From Bacillota bacterium (GTDB lineage: Bacteria > Bacillota > Clostridia > Oscillospirales > Acutalibacteraceae): a DNA stretch of 64,000 bases. The translations under genes were made by a program, and so were the position numbers. The stretch spans positions 1 to 64,000 of the forward strand of contig JAEZCC010000044.1 of NCBI GenBank assembly GCA_023412715.1. The letters are read 5' to 3'. The notes beneath the pieces are model-generated. The model was given only the letters and a program-made list of their open reading frames with translations, was not told the origin of the DNA and did not search any database. Within the stretch, counting starts at the first letter, position 1. Each line of letters opens with the position of its first letter. Shown piece by piece: positions 42,412-50,546 of this stretch.

Positions 42412-42440
42412 TTGCCAATGCTGCCCGGTACACGTATAAT
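42412..42440 (+). promoter_or_regulatory. Internal promoter before phoU
   Basis: TTGCCA (42412-42417), 17 nt, perfect TATAAT (42435-42440). The start point would fall next to the phoU ribosome site, giving a very short leader. Confidence 0.5.
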
Positions 42441-42461
42441 AAGGAGAGGAAAGCACAGAAG

Positions 42462-43139
42462 ATGCCCAGAAAGATTTTTGACCGTGAGCTGGCGGATCTG
42501 AACCAGAGGATGGCCGAGACCGGAAGCGAGGTCGATTCCAGAATTCAGCAGACGATTTCCGCTCTGCGCAATATGGATCTTGCGGAGGCGGAAGCGGTCG
42601 CAAAAGGCGACAACGACATCGACCGCATGGTCCGCATTATGGAAAAAGACTGCATTGACCTCATCACGCTGCAGCAGCCCATCGCGAAAGACCTGCGCAC
42701 CATCGCGGCTTTTCTCAAGATTCTGACGGACGTCGAGCGCGAAGCGGACCAGTGCGCGGATATCTGCGAAATCCTGCTGGCGGGCGAGCTGAAGGGCAAC
42801 AGCCTGGCGGTTTCTCATGTGGTGCAGATGCTGGAGGCGGCCCGCGCCATGTTCCGCAGGGCCATGAACGTGCTTATCAGCCGCGACGTTGAGGAAGCGC
42901 GGAAAATCTGTGACAGCGACGACGAGGTCGACGCCATGTTCGGCAAGATTATTCTGGAGGTATGCCAGTATATTTCAGAAAATCCCGGCCGCGTGATGTC
43001 TGAGATCGACCTGCTTTTCATCACGAAATATGCCGAGCGCATGGGCGACCACGCGACGAATATCGCCGAGTGGGTTATTTATATGGAGACCGGCGAGCAT
43101 CCCGATCTGAATTCGCTCGAGGTCTCAGCGGGGGGATGA
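42462..43139 (+). CDS. phoU: Phosphate signalling protein PhoU
   Basis: A cytoplasmic negative regulator linking PstB and the PhoR kinase; 225 residues forming two similar three-helix bundles. Paired acidic motifs (KDCIDLITLQQPIAKDLR near 65; LLFITKYAERMGDHATNI near 185) are the metal-binding hallmarks. The ATG at 42462 follows AAGGAGAGG. It ends one base before the response regulator gene starts. Confidence 0.94.
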   Translation: MPRKIFDRELADLNQRMAETGSEVDSRIQQTISALRNMDLAEAEAVAKGDNDIDRMVRIMEKDCIDLITLQQPIAKDLRTIAAFLKILTDVEREADQCADICEILLAGELKGNSLAVSHVVQMLEAARAMFRRAMNVLISRDVEEARKICDSDDEVDAMFGKIILEVCQYISENPGRVMSEIDLLFITKYAERMGDHATNIAEWVIYMETGEHPDLNSLEVSAGG

Positions 43140-43140
43140 T

Positions 43141-43830
43141 ATGGCGCTGATTTATATTGCCGACGATGAAGAAAGCATCCGAAGGATCGTCGCCATCGGA
43201 CTGAAGGACAGCGGTTATGATACGGAAGAATTTGCCGACGGGTCCACGTTGCTGAACGCGGTGCGCGACCGCCGGCCTGATGCCGTGATTCTGGACTGGA
43301 TGATGCCGCAGCCCGACGGCCTGACCGTATGCCGCATGCTGCGTGAAAACCGTGAAACGCACGACCTTCCCATCCTCATGCTGACCGCGCGCGGGGAAGA
43401 GCTTGACCGCGTCCTCGGCCTTGAGCTGGGCGCCGACGACTACATTGTGAAGCCGTTCAGCGTAAAAGAATTGTGTGCGAGAGTAAAAGCCGTGCTTCGC
43501 CGTGCGGAGCGCCGCGAAGCGCAGGACGAAACGACGCTGCGCCACGGAACGCTTATGGTCGACGTGACAAGACACCTTGTCACCAAAGATTCCAAGGCGG
43601 TGGAGCTGACGGCGAAAGAGTTCGACTTGCTTGTCATGCTGATGCGCAACCGGGGCAGGGTGCTTACAAGAGACACGCTGCTCGACAAAGTCTGGGGCAT
43701 TGAGTATTACGGGGATACCCGTACGGTCGACGTCCACGTGCGTTATCTGCGCCAGAAGATTGAAGCAGACCCGGACAATCCGGAGCTGATTCGTACGGTG
43801 CGCGGCGTCGGCTATAAGTTCGCGGAATGA
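43141..43830 (+). CDS. phoP: OmpR/PhoB-type response regulator
   Basis: A 229-residue transcription regulator. The receiver domain (1-120) has the acidic pair DDEE near 8, the phosphorylation Asp in VILDWMMP near 51, and the Lys in IVKPFS near 101. The C-terminal winged helix (about 130-229) has LTAKEFDLLVMLMRNRG, DVHVRYLRQKIE and the usual end VRGVGYKF. The context (phoU before, phoR after) makes it the phosphate-response regulator, likely binding the repeats upstream of pstB. Confidence 0.92.
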   Translation: MALIYIADDEESIRRIVAIGLKDSGYDTEEFADGSTLLNAVRDRRPDAVILDWMMPQPDGLTVCRMLRENRETHDLPILMLTARGEELDRVLGLELGADDYIVKPFSVKELCARVKAVLRRAERREAQDETTLRHGTLMVDVTRHLVTKDSKAVELTAKEFDLLVMLMRNRGRVLTRDTLLDKVWGIEYYGDTRTVDVHVRYLRQKIEADPDNPELIRTVRGVGYKFAE

Positions 43831-43854
43831 TCGGTTTTCGTCTGGGGGCGTGTC

Positions 43855-45585
43855 ATGTTGAGAAAAAGGCTTATGTTGCTGAATGCCGCCATTGTCGTCG
43901 TCGGCTTTCTGGCGGCTTTTTTTTGTGCCGCCGTTCAGATTCAAAGCCAGTACCGGCAGGAATTTGAAAGCAGGCTCAACACGGCCCTTGCCATTCTCTC
44001 TACGGAGGATCGGGAGATCCGCGCGGATCCCCATTCGGCGGCGGAGGAAGTCGGCAAACGCCTCTCCGCTTCCGGGCAGGAGATGCGCATCAGCATCATC
44101 GATCCCTCCGGCAGGGTGACGGGCGACAGCGAAAAAGACGAAATAGACCAGAACCATCTGCAGCGGCCCGAGATTCAGGCGGCCCTGAAAACCGGCAGCG
44201 GGACGGACACGCGCATCAGCGCGACCACGGGCCGGCGTTATTTTTACAAAGCCGTCTATCTTCCCGGAAAATATTTCATCCGGGCCGCCCTGCCGACCGG
44301 CGAGCTTGACGCTGCCGTCGGCAGGCTGTGGCTGACCGCGGCGTTCAGCATGCTGCTTGGCATTCTGATTGCGTGCGGGCTCACCTCGTGGCTGGTATAC
44401 CGCGTCATGGCCCCGCTCGGCAGGCTGACCGCCGCCGCGACGCAGATTTCACAGGGGGACTACTCCTGCCGCGCCGAGGGGGATTTCCGCGATGAAGTGG
44501 GCGTCCTGGCGGATTCCTTCAATCATATGGCGCAGAGTACGGAAAACGCCGTCTTTCAGCTTACGGAGCAGCAGAACCGGCTGAACGGCGTTCTGCAGGG
44601 TATGGACGACGGCGTCTTGGCCGCCGGGCAGGATGGCAGAATCCTGTTTCTCAACCAGAGCGCGCGGCGGCTGCTCCAGAAAATGGACTTTACCGAGGGA
44701 GACCCGCTTTCAGGCAACCTTCTTGTCAACCAGCTTGCCGACCTTATGAAGACGACCGTCGGGAGCGGCGTGCCCGTGACCCGCATCCTGACGGCGGGGG
44801 CAGAAAAGCAGTACAGCGTTTACGCGGCGCCGATCCCCGGGCAGAAAACGGCAGCGGCCCTTGCCGTCATTACGGACGTCACCCGCCTGCGCAATCTTGA
44901 AAAAATGCGCAGCGAGTTTGTTTCAAATGTTACGCATGAGCTGAAAACGCCGCTGACTTCCATCCGCGGCAGCATCGATCTGCTGAAAAGCGCCGACCGG
45001 GACGAGAAGACCCGCCGCTATTTCTACGACGTCCTCGACATTGAAGCCGAAAGGCTGCAGCACCTGATTGATGACATGCTTGTGCTTTCGAGAATTGAAA
45101 ACGCGAAGGACGATCCCTCGGCCCGTCCGTGCAGTGTGGCGGAGGCCGTGCGCAACTGCGCCGACCGCATCGGCGCCGTCGCCGAAAAAAACCAGGTTTC
45201 CATCATTCTGCATCTGGACGAAAGCGTTTACGTTTCCTGTTCTCCGACCAGGCTGGAGCAGCTTTTCGGCAACCTGATTGAGAATGCGGTGAAATACAAC
45301 GTGCCGAACGGCAGCGTGACGGTCACGTCCCTACGGCAAAAGGGGACCGCCCTGATCCGCGTGCAGGACACGGGTATCGGAATCGCGAAAGAACATTTCG
45401 AGCGGCTGTTCGAGCGCTTTTACCGCGTGGACACCAGCCGTTCCCGTGCAGTCGGAGGCACGGGCCTCGGCCTTTCCATCGTGAAGCACCTCGTCGTCCT
45501 CTACGGAGGCGATATCGAGGTCGACAGCGAAATCGGGAAAGGGAGCATCTTTACGGTCCGCCTCCCTTTGGTTTCGCCCCCGTGA
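43855..45585 (+). CDS. phoR: Sensor histidine kinase, PhoR-type
   Basis: A membrane kinase of 576 residues. The first membrane segment is at about 8-30, an outer sensor domain at 31-155, and the second segment at about 160-183. HAMP follows (RVMAPLGRLTAAATQI), then a PAS-like part at about 235-345. The HisKA box FVSNVTHELKTPLTSIRGS is near 357, and the ATP domain has NLIENAVKYN, DTGIGIAKE and GGTGLGLSIVKHL. It phosphorylates the response regulator encoded just before. No ligand can be read from the sensor domain; PstB/PhoU contact is expected. Confidence 0.93.
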   Translation: MLRKRLMLLNAAIVVVGFLAAFFCAAVQIQSQYRQEFESRLNTALAILSTEDREIRADPHSAAEEVGKRLSASGQEMRISIIDPSGRVTGDSEKDEIDQNHLQRPEIQAALKTGSGTDTRISATTGRRYFYKAVYLPGKYFIRAALPTGELDAAVGRLWLTAAFSMLLGILIACGLTSWLVYRVMAPLGRLTAAATQISQGDYSCRAEGDFRDEVGVLADSFNHMAQSTENAVFQLTEQQNRLNGVLQGMDDGVLAAGQDGRILFLNQSARRLLQKMDFTEGDPLSGNLLVNQLADLMKTTVGSGVPVTRILTAGAEKQYSVYAAPIPGQKTAAALAVITDVTRLRNLEKMRSEFVSNVTHELKTPLTSIRGSIDLLKSADRDEKTRRYFYDVLDIEAERLQHLIDDMLVLSRIENAKDDPSARPCSVAEAVRNCADRIGAVAEKNQVSIILHLDESVYVSCSPTRLEQLFGNLIENAVKYNVPNGSVTVTSLRQKGTALIRVQDTGIGIAKEHFERLFERFYRVDTSRSRAVGGTGLGLSIVKHLVVLYGGDIEVDSEIGKGSIFTVRLPLVSPP

Positions 45586-45621
45586 CGCGTCCGGTATTTC
45601 GAACTTTTGAATTGGTTTTCC

Positions 45622-45667
45622 CAAAAACAGCAGGCAGACGGAAGTTTCCGTCTGCCTGCTGTTTTTA
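45622..45667. terminator. Bidirectional terminator
   Basis: An about 20-bp stem (AAAAACAGCAGGCAGACGGA with its complement) ends phoR and the convergent alcohol dehydrogenase gene. Confidence 0.92.
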
Positions 45668-45689
45668 GCGGGTAAAATCAGAAGGCCGG

Positions 45690-46853
45690 TTACAGCGCCG
45701 CCCTGAAGATGGCGAGGACGTCGTCTTTTTCCAGCGGGACAAAGGCGTCCTTCAGACCGTGCCGGACGGCTTTCTCCGCCATGATTCCGAGCTTTTCTTC
45801 CCCGATGCCGACTTCGCGCAGAGTGGAGGGGAGGCCGAGGGATTTGAAGAAGGCGCGCGTTTTGCCGATGGCTTTTTCCGCCGTCTCAGACGGATCGGAA
45901 GACGGCTCAAGCCCCCAGACGTTTATGCCGTATTCCGCAAACTTTCCGGCGGTGTCCCGGTTCAGAACGTGCTCCATCCAGAACGGCGTCAGAATTGCAA
46001 GCCCGACTCCGTGGGTGATGTCGTAAAAAGCGCTCAGCTCATGCTCCATGGCGTGCACGGACCACGCGACGTCGCAGCCGTCGGAAATCAGCCCGTTGAT
46101 GGCCAGGCTGGAAGCCCACATCAGGTTGGCGCGGGCCTCGTAGTCCGAGGAATTTTTCAGCGCCGCAGGCCCGTAATGGATGCAGGCCTTCAGCAGGCTT
46201 TCTGCGAAACGCGCCTGAAGAAAGGCGCCGGGCACATTGTTGAAATAGGATTCGAAAATATGGCTCATAATGTCCGCCGTGCCGGCCGCCGTCTGTATCT
46301 TCGGCAGAGAGAACGTATATTCCGGGTCTAGAATGGAGGCCTTCGGTTTCAGAAGCGGATTGTGGGCGCCGAGCTTTTCGTTGGTCTCCGGGTTGGTGAT
46401 GACGGCGTTCCCGTTCATTTCGGAGCCGGTAGCCGACATTGTCAGCACCGTGACAATCGGCAGCGCTTTCCGGATCCTCCGCGAATCCGTCACAAGGTCC
46501 CACGCATCGCCGCCGTAGCAGGTGCCGGCCGCAACGATCTTCGCGCAGTCGATGGAACTTCCTCCGCCGACGGCCAGGACCAGTTCGAGGTTATTTTCGC
46601 GGCAGAGCTGCACGCCTTTCCGCACGGAGGCGATTTTCGGGTTCGGTTCTACGCCGGGCAGCTCCACAAACCGGATGGAGCGGCTTTTCAGCTGCGCCGT
46701 CACGGCATCGTAGATCCCGTTTTTCCGGATGCTTCCCCCGCCGTAGACAAGAAGCGCGCTGGCGCCGTACCGCGCCGCGATTTCTCCGAGGTTCTTGACC
46801 TGCCCTCTCCCGAAATAGATTTCGGTGGGAACAGAGTACGTAAAGTTATTCAT
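45690..46853 (-). CDS. Iron-containing alcohol dehydrogenase (BDH-like)
   Basis: A NAD(P)H-dependent alcohol/aldehyde oxidoreductase of the group III family, 387 residues. It has GGGSIRKNG near 39 and VGGGSSIDCAK near 95. The metal ligands lie in TADIMSHIFESYF near 193 (Asp, His), HAMEHELSAFYDITHG near 260 (His), and the following His. It resembles butanol dehydrogenases, so it may recycle NAD(P) in fermentation. The ATG at 46853 has GAAGGAG upstream; the frame runs open to 46946 without a ribosome site. Confidence 0.9.
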   Translation of the reverse strand: MNNFTYSVPTEIYFGRGQVKNLGEIAARYGASALLVYGGGSIRKNGIYDAVTAQLKSRSIRFVELPGVEPNPKIASVRKGVQLCRENNLELVLAVGGGSSIDCAKIVAAGTCYGGDAWDLVTDSRRIRKALPIVTVLTMSATGSEMNGNAVITNPETNEKLGAHNPLLKPKASILDPEYTFSLPKIQTAAGTADIMSHIFESYFNNVPGAFLQARFAESLLKACIHYGPAALKNSSDYEARANLMWASSLAINGLISDGCDVAWSVHAMEHELSAFYDITHGVGLAILTPFWMEHVLNRDTAGKFAEYGINVWGLEPSSDPSETAEKAIGKTRAFFKSLGLPSTLREVGIGEEKLGIMAEKAVRHGLKDAFVPLEKDDVLAIFRAAL

Positions 46854-46964
46854 TTTCAGTTGCTCCTTCCTGATATCGAATCGGCCGGATTTGTGATATC
46901 GTCCGTGCCGTTTTCTGAATTCCGGGAATTTCATGTTTATTTGCAATGAAACGGCCGCTTTTTA

Positions 46965-46973
46965 TGTTATAAT
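46965..46973 (+). promoter_or_regulatory. Extended -10 promoter of the HD gene
   Basis: TGTTATAAT has the TG of an extended -10 before perfect TATAAT (46968-46973). TTGCAA at 46941 is too far for a normal -35. Confidence 0.45.
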
Positions 46974-47003
46974 ACCATTATAAACGATTGGGGGAAATTT
47001 TTC

Positions 47004-47594
47004 ATGGGCGCAAGGGAAGAATTTGAAGATATTTATCAGCGGGAGATCTCCAGGGCGGGCTCGAAAGAGCTGCTTGACTGGCTTCGCACGACCGACTTTT
47101 TTATCGCTCCGGCCAGCACGAAATTCCATTGTGCCTGCCTGGGCGGGCTTGTGCAGCACAGCGTCAGCGTTTACCATGTGATGCGCGAAAAGCACTTCGA
47201 CCCTGCGGAAGACAACGAAGAAACCTTTGCCGTCTGCGCTCTGCTGCACGATATCTGCAAGACGCAGTTCTACGTCAAGGGAATGCGGAATGTAAAAAAC
47301 GAAGAAACCGGCGCATGGGAAAAGCGCCCCTACTACTCCATCAGCGACAGCTTCCCCTACGGCCACGGGGAAAAATCCGTCTTTCTGATCGAGCGGTTCA
47401 TGCGGCTGAAGCCGGCCGAAGCGATTGCGATCCGCTGGCACATGGGCGGCTTCGACGACGCGGTCAAAGGCGGGAATTATTCCATCAGCCAGGCGTTCGA
47501 CCGGTATCCGCTGGCGGTCAAGCTGCATCTTTCCGACCTCGAAAGCACTTATCTGCGGGAAAAAGGGACCTCGCAGGTCCGCAGGAACCAGTAG
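47004..47594 (+). CDS. HD domain hydrolase
   Basis: A 196-residue HD-superfamily phosphohydrolase-like protein of unknown substrate. It has LGGLVQHSVSVYHVM near 47, the HD pair in ALLHDICKTQF near 79, HGEKSVFLIERFM near 120 and IRWHMGGFDD near 140, a set of His/Asp residues that can bind two metals. Similar proteins are annotated as nucleic-acid-binding hydrolases. It is transcribed alone and followed by a terminator. Confidence 0.82.
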   Translation: MGAREEFEDIYQREISRAGSKELLDWLRTTDFFIAPASTKFHCACLGGLVQHSVSVYHVMREKHFDPAEDNEETFAVCALLHDICKTQFYVKGMRNVKNEETGAWEKRPYYSISDSFPYGHGEKSVFLIERFMRLKPAEAIAIRWHMGGFDDAVKGGNYSISQAFDRYPLAVKLHLSDLESTYLREKGTSQVRRNQ

Positions 47595-47621
47595 CGGAAC
47601 CCGAATTTTTTCATGATCCGT

Positions 47622-47650
47622 AAAAGGCAGGCGTTTCCGCCTGCCTTTTT
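47622..47650 (+). terminator. Terminator after the HD gene
   Basis: AAAAGGCAGGCG pairs with CGCCTGCCTTTT around TTTC, followed by T. Confidence 0.9.
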
Positions 47651-47680
47651 CTGCTTTTTTCGGCGATTGCCAGAAAGGCC

Positions 47681-47709
47681 TTGACAAATGGAGGGATGCA
47701 GCATATTAT
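47681..47709 (+). promoter_or_regulatory. Promoter of the first ABC operon
   Basis: Perfect TTGACA (47681-47686), 17 nt, TATTAT (47704-47709). Confidence 0.8.
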
Positions 47710-47743
47710 TGTATTAAGTGATAGGTACAGTAATACAATAATA
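47704..47743 (+). promoter_or_regulatory. Operator, 13-bp perfect inverted repeat
   Basis: TATTATTGTATTA (47704-47716) pairs with TAATACAATAATA (47731-47743) and includes the -10 hexamer. Inside it the 20-bp site TGTATTA-n8-GTACA (47710-47729) matches 15 of 20 bases with a site in front of the gntR gene. A repressor bound here would block RNA polymerase. Confidence 0.65.
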
Positions 47744-47760
47744 CAGAAGAGGTGGAAAAT

Positions 47761-48684
47761 TTGTCTCAGACTATTCTGAAAACAAATCGCGCGTGCAAGA
47801 TGTACGGAAAATTTTCCGCGGTCTCCGACCTGGATTTTCAGGTTGAAAAGGGAGCCATCTACGCTCTGGTGGGGCAGAACGGGGCGGGGAAGACCACGCT
47901 CCTCAAAATGATCTGCGGCCTTGCGCCGCTTTCCTCCGGCACGCTGGAGCTGTTCGGCGGCACCGCGCGCAAAGAACTGGAGCACGGCAGAAGAAAAATC
48001 GGCTGCATGATTGAGACGCCGGGTTTTTTCCCGTATCTCTCGGCGGAAGAGAATCTGGAGTATTACCGGATTCAGCGCGGGACGAAGGAAAAAAGCTGCG
48101 TGCAGAAGGCCCTGGCGGTCGCCGGAATCACCGGCACCGGACGGAAAAAATTCCGGAATTTTTCCCTCGGCATGAAGCAGCGCCTCGGCCTTGCGCTGGC
48201 GGTCATGGATCAGCCGGAATTCCTCGTCCTCGACGAGCCCATCAACGGCCTCGACCCGATGGGGATACGCGATTTCCGCGAAATCATCCTTCGCATGAAC
48301 CGCGAGCACGGCACCACGGTGCTGATTTCAAGCCACATCCTGGGCGAGCTGTCCCAGATTGCCACCACGTACGGGTTTATCCACAAGGGCAGGCTGATCG
48401 AAACCATATCGGCGGAAAATCTGCGGGAAAAATGCAGAAGCCGCCTTCGCCTTGAGGTGGACGATGCGCAGAAGGCCGCGTCGGTGCTGGCGGCCGGTGC
48501 GCTCTGCCGGGATATCGAGCAGAAAAACGAAACGACCCTTTCCGTCGGCGGCGGGCTGGACCATCCGGAGCTTCTGGTGAAGGCACTCGTCGAAAACCAG
48601 GTTATGGTCATGCAGTGCTGCCGCGGCGGCATCAGCCTGGAACAGTATTTCCTGAATTTGATTGGAGGCAGAGAAAATGCTTAA
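47761..48684 (+). CDS. ABC transporter ATPase (BcrA-type)
   Basis: An exporter ATPase of 307 residues. Walker A is GQNGAGKTT near 39, the signature FSLGMKQRLGLALA near 137, and Walker B LVLDEPINGLDP near 158. The C-terminal extension of about 90 residues is usual for BcrA/bacitracin-type exporters. The TTG at 47761 is chosen because GAGGTG lies 6 nt upstream; the GTG at 47752 is inside that ribosome site. It overlaps its permease gene by 8 nt. A role in peptide-antibiotic defence is common in the family but not shown here. Confidence 0.88.
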   Translation: MSQTILKTNRACKMYGKFSAVSDLDFQVEKGAIYALVGQNGAGKTTLLKMICGLAPLSSGTLELFGGTARKELEHGRRKIGCMIETPGFFPYLSAEENLEYYRIQRGTKEKSCVQKALAVAGITGTGRKKFRNFSLGMKQRLGLALAVMDQPEFLVLDEPINGLDPMGIRDFREIILRMNREHGTTVLISSHILGELSQIATTYGFIHKGRLIETISAENLREKCRSRLRLEVDDAQKAASVLAAGALCRDIEQKNETTLSVGGGLDHPELLVKALVENQVMVMQCCRGGISLEQYFLNLIGGRENA

Positions 48685-49405
48685 ACAGCTCTGCTGCGAC
48701 CTCTATAAAATTTTTCACCGTTTTTATTTCTACGTGCTGACGCTGGCGCTCGGAGGCCTCTGCATTCTTATCAACGTAGTGATGCTGAACCCGAAAGGAA
48801 AGCCGGCCCCGGTGAGCTTTTCCTGGCAGTTTTTCGCCGAGCTGCTGTCTTACGGGCTGTTCCTTCTGCCCATGCTGACCGAGATTGTGCTGGCGGAAGA
48901 GAACCGGGAACACACCATGAAAAACGCCGTGTCCTTTGGCATGGCCAGAAACACGCTGTTCCTGTCAAAGCTCGTCACCGGCGTCGTGCTGGGGGTAATC
49001 CTGATTGCGGCCATGCTCATCTTTTACGGCGGGAGTTCCCTGATTCTGCTGCCGAGGGACGCGGCCTTCACGGCGGAACTGGTCCGGCAGATCTTTGCGA
49101 AGATCGGCGCGGCGTGCGCTGTCTACGTGGCGGCGCTTGCGGTTTCCGCTTTTTTCTCCATTTTGCTGCGGCGGAACACGCTTTTCATTTTCGCCTATTA
49201 CGGCGCGATTTTCCTGACCGGTTATCTGTTCAAGCTGTTGAAAATTTCTTTTCTGAACCGCTACCTTTTAAAAAGCCAGTTTACCGACATTTTGTCCGCG
49301 CAGTCCCTGACCCAGATGCAGACGCCCTTCCTAGTCGCCGCGGCGACCCTGGCCGTCTTCACTGTGTGCGGGCTGCTCGTATTCCAAAAGCAGGATGTGG
49401 ACTGA
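48677..49405 (+). CDS. ABC-2 type permease
   Basis: A 242-residue membrane protein with about six hydrophobic segments, partner of the ATPase it overlaps. EENREHTMKNAVSFGMAR near 75 is typical of ABC-2 permeases of the bacitracin/lantibiotic-export kind. The ATG at 48677 follows GGAGG by 8 nt. The first ABC operon ends here. Confidence 0.85.
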   Translation: MLKQLCCDLYKIFHRFYFYVLTLALGGLCILINVVMLNPKGKPAPVSFSWQFFAELLSYGLFLLPMLTEIVLAEENREHTMKNAVSFGMARNTLFLSKLVTGVVLGVILIAAMLIFYGGSSLILLPRDAAFTAELVRQIFAKIGAACAVYVAALAVSAFFSILLRRNTLFIFAYYGAIFLTGYLFKLLKISFLNRYLLKSQFTDILSAQSLTQMQTPFLVAAATLAVFTVCGLLVFQKQDVD

Positions 49406-49410
49406 ATCTC

Positions 49411-49439
49411 TTGACAGAAGCGAAAAAATATTGCATAAC
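49411..49439 (+). promoter_or_regulatory. Promoter of the gntR operon
   Basis: Perfect TTGACA (49411-49416), 17 nt, CATAAC (49434-49439). Confidence 0.6.
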
Positions 49440-49459
49440 TGTATTAGATTATTAGTACA
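49440..49459 (+). promoter_or_regulatory. Operator of the gntR operon
   Basis: TGTATTAGATTATTAGTACA starts right after the -10 and has near dyad symmetry (TGTATTA against TAGTACA). It matches 15 of 20 bases with the site at 47710-47729. Confidence 0.6.
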
Positions 49460-49477
49460 TTAACTGGGGGTGAATTT

Positions 49478-49855
49478 ATGCCGTGGGCTCTTAAATCCGA
49501 CAGGCCGATTTATACGCAGCTTGTGGAACAGATTCAGCTTATGATCGTTTCCGGGGTTTACGCCCCGGGCTCGAAGCTCCCTTCCGTGCGCGACCTGGCC
49601 GCAGAGGCCGCCGTCAACCCCAACACCATGCAGCGGGCGCTGTCTCAGCTGGAAACGGAAGGGCTGCTGTATTCGCAGAGAACAAGCGGACGGTTCGTTA
49701 CGGAAGATGCGGGCAGAATCATGCAGATCAAAAAGAACCTTGCGGTCGCGCTGTCCCGCGGCTTCATCGACAGCATGAACAGGCTTGGTTATGAAAACCG
49801 GCAGAGCGTGACTTTTCTGGAGCAGACCATAGAGGAGGAAGAGCGGAATGGATAA
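49478..49855 (+). CDS. GntR family regulator, YtrA type
   Basis: A 125-residue repressor. The N-terminal winged helix is complete (PIYTQLVEQIQLMIVSGVYA; GSKLPSVRDLAAEAAVNPNTM near 33; LETEGLLYSQRTSGRFV near 61). The tail of about 50 residues is short, as in YtrA, which controls ABC operons in Bacillus. The ATG at 49478 has GGGGGTGA upstream. It overlaps the next ATPase gene by 8 nt. Operators before it and before the preceding ABC operon suggest it controls both. Confidence 0.9.
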   Translation: MPWALKSDRPIYTQLVEQIQLMIVSGVYAPGSKLPSVRDLAAEAAVNPNTMQRALSQLETEGLLYSQRTSGRFVTEDAGRIMQIKKNLAVALSRGFIDSMNRLGYENRQSVTFLEQTIEEEERNG

Positions 49856-50546
49856 TATTCTGGAATGCAGGGGCCTTACGAAATATTTTCCGGGATGCCT
49901 GGCGCTGAACGACGTGACCATTTCCATCCCAAGGGGAAGAATCGTGGGGCTGCTCGGGCCGAACGGCAGCGGCAAGACGACGCTGATCAAGCTGGCGAAC
50001 GGCCTGCTGACCCCAAACGGCGGCGAGATTCTCATCAACGGCATGCAGCCGGGCGTAGAGACGAAGAAAATCGTCTCTTATCTTCCGGAACGGACCTACC
50101 TGAACGACTGGATGAGCGTGCAGGGCATGATCGACTTCTTCAGCGACTTTTATGCGGACTTCAACAAAGCGAAAGCCTACGACATGCTCGGCCGGCTTCA
50201 CATCAACCCGCGCGACCGCCTGAAGACCATGTCGAAAGGGACGAAAGAAAAAGTCCAACTCATCTTGGTCATGAGCCGGGAGGCCGAGCTGTACGTGCTT
50301 GATGAGCCGATCGGCGGCGTGGACCCCGCGGCGCGCGACTACATCCTCGACACAATCCTCAGCAATTACAGCGAGAACGCCACGCTGATCATCTCGACGC
50401 ATCTGATTACGGACGTGGAAAAGATTCTTGACGACGTCGTTTTCATCAACATGGGCAGCATCGTGCTGACCTCGACCGTCGACGACATCCGTGAAAAAGA
50501 AAACAAGAGCGTGGATGCACTTTTCCGGGAGGTGTTCAGATGTTAG
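49848..50546 (+). CDS. ABC transporter ATPase
   Basis: A 232-residue ATPase in the gntR operon. Walker A is GPNGSGKTT near 38 and Walker B LYVLDEPIGGVDP near 147. The signature is MSKGTKEKVQL instead of LSGGQ, as in YtrB-like proteins. It lacks the long C-terminal extension of the first ATPase. It overlaps the following permease by 7 nt. Confidence 0.88.
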   Translation: MDNILECRGLTKYFPGCLALNDVTISIPRGRIVGLLGPNGSGKTTLIKLANGLLTPNGGEILINGMQPGVETKKIVSYLPERTYLNDWMSVQGMIDFFSDFYADFNKAKAYDMLGRLHINPRDRLKTMSKGTKEKVQLILVMSREAELYVLDEPIGGVDPAARDYILDTILSNYSENATLIISTHLITDVEKILDDVVFINMGSIVLTSTVDDIREKENKSVDALFREVFRC

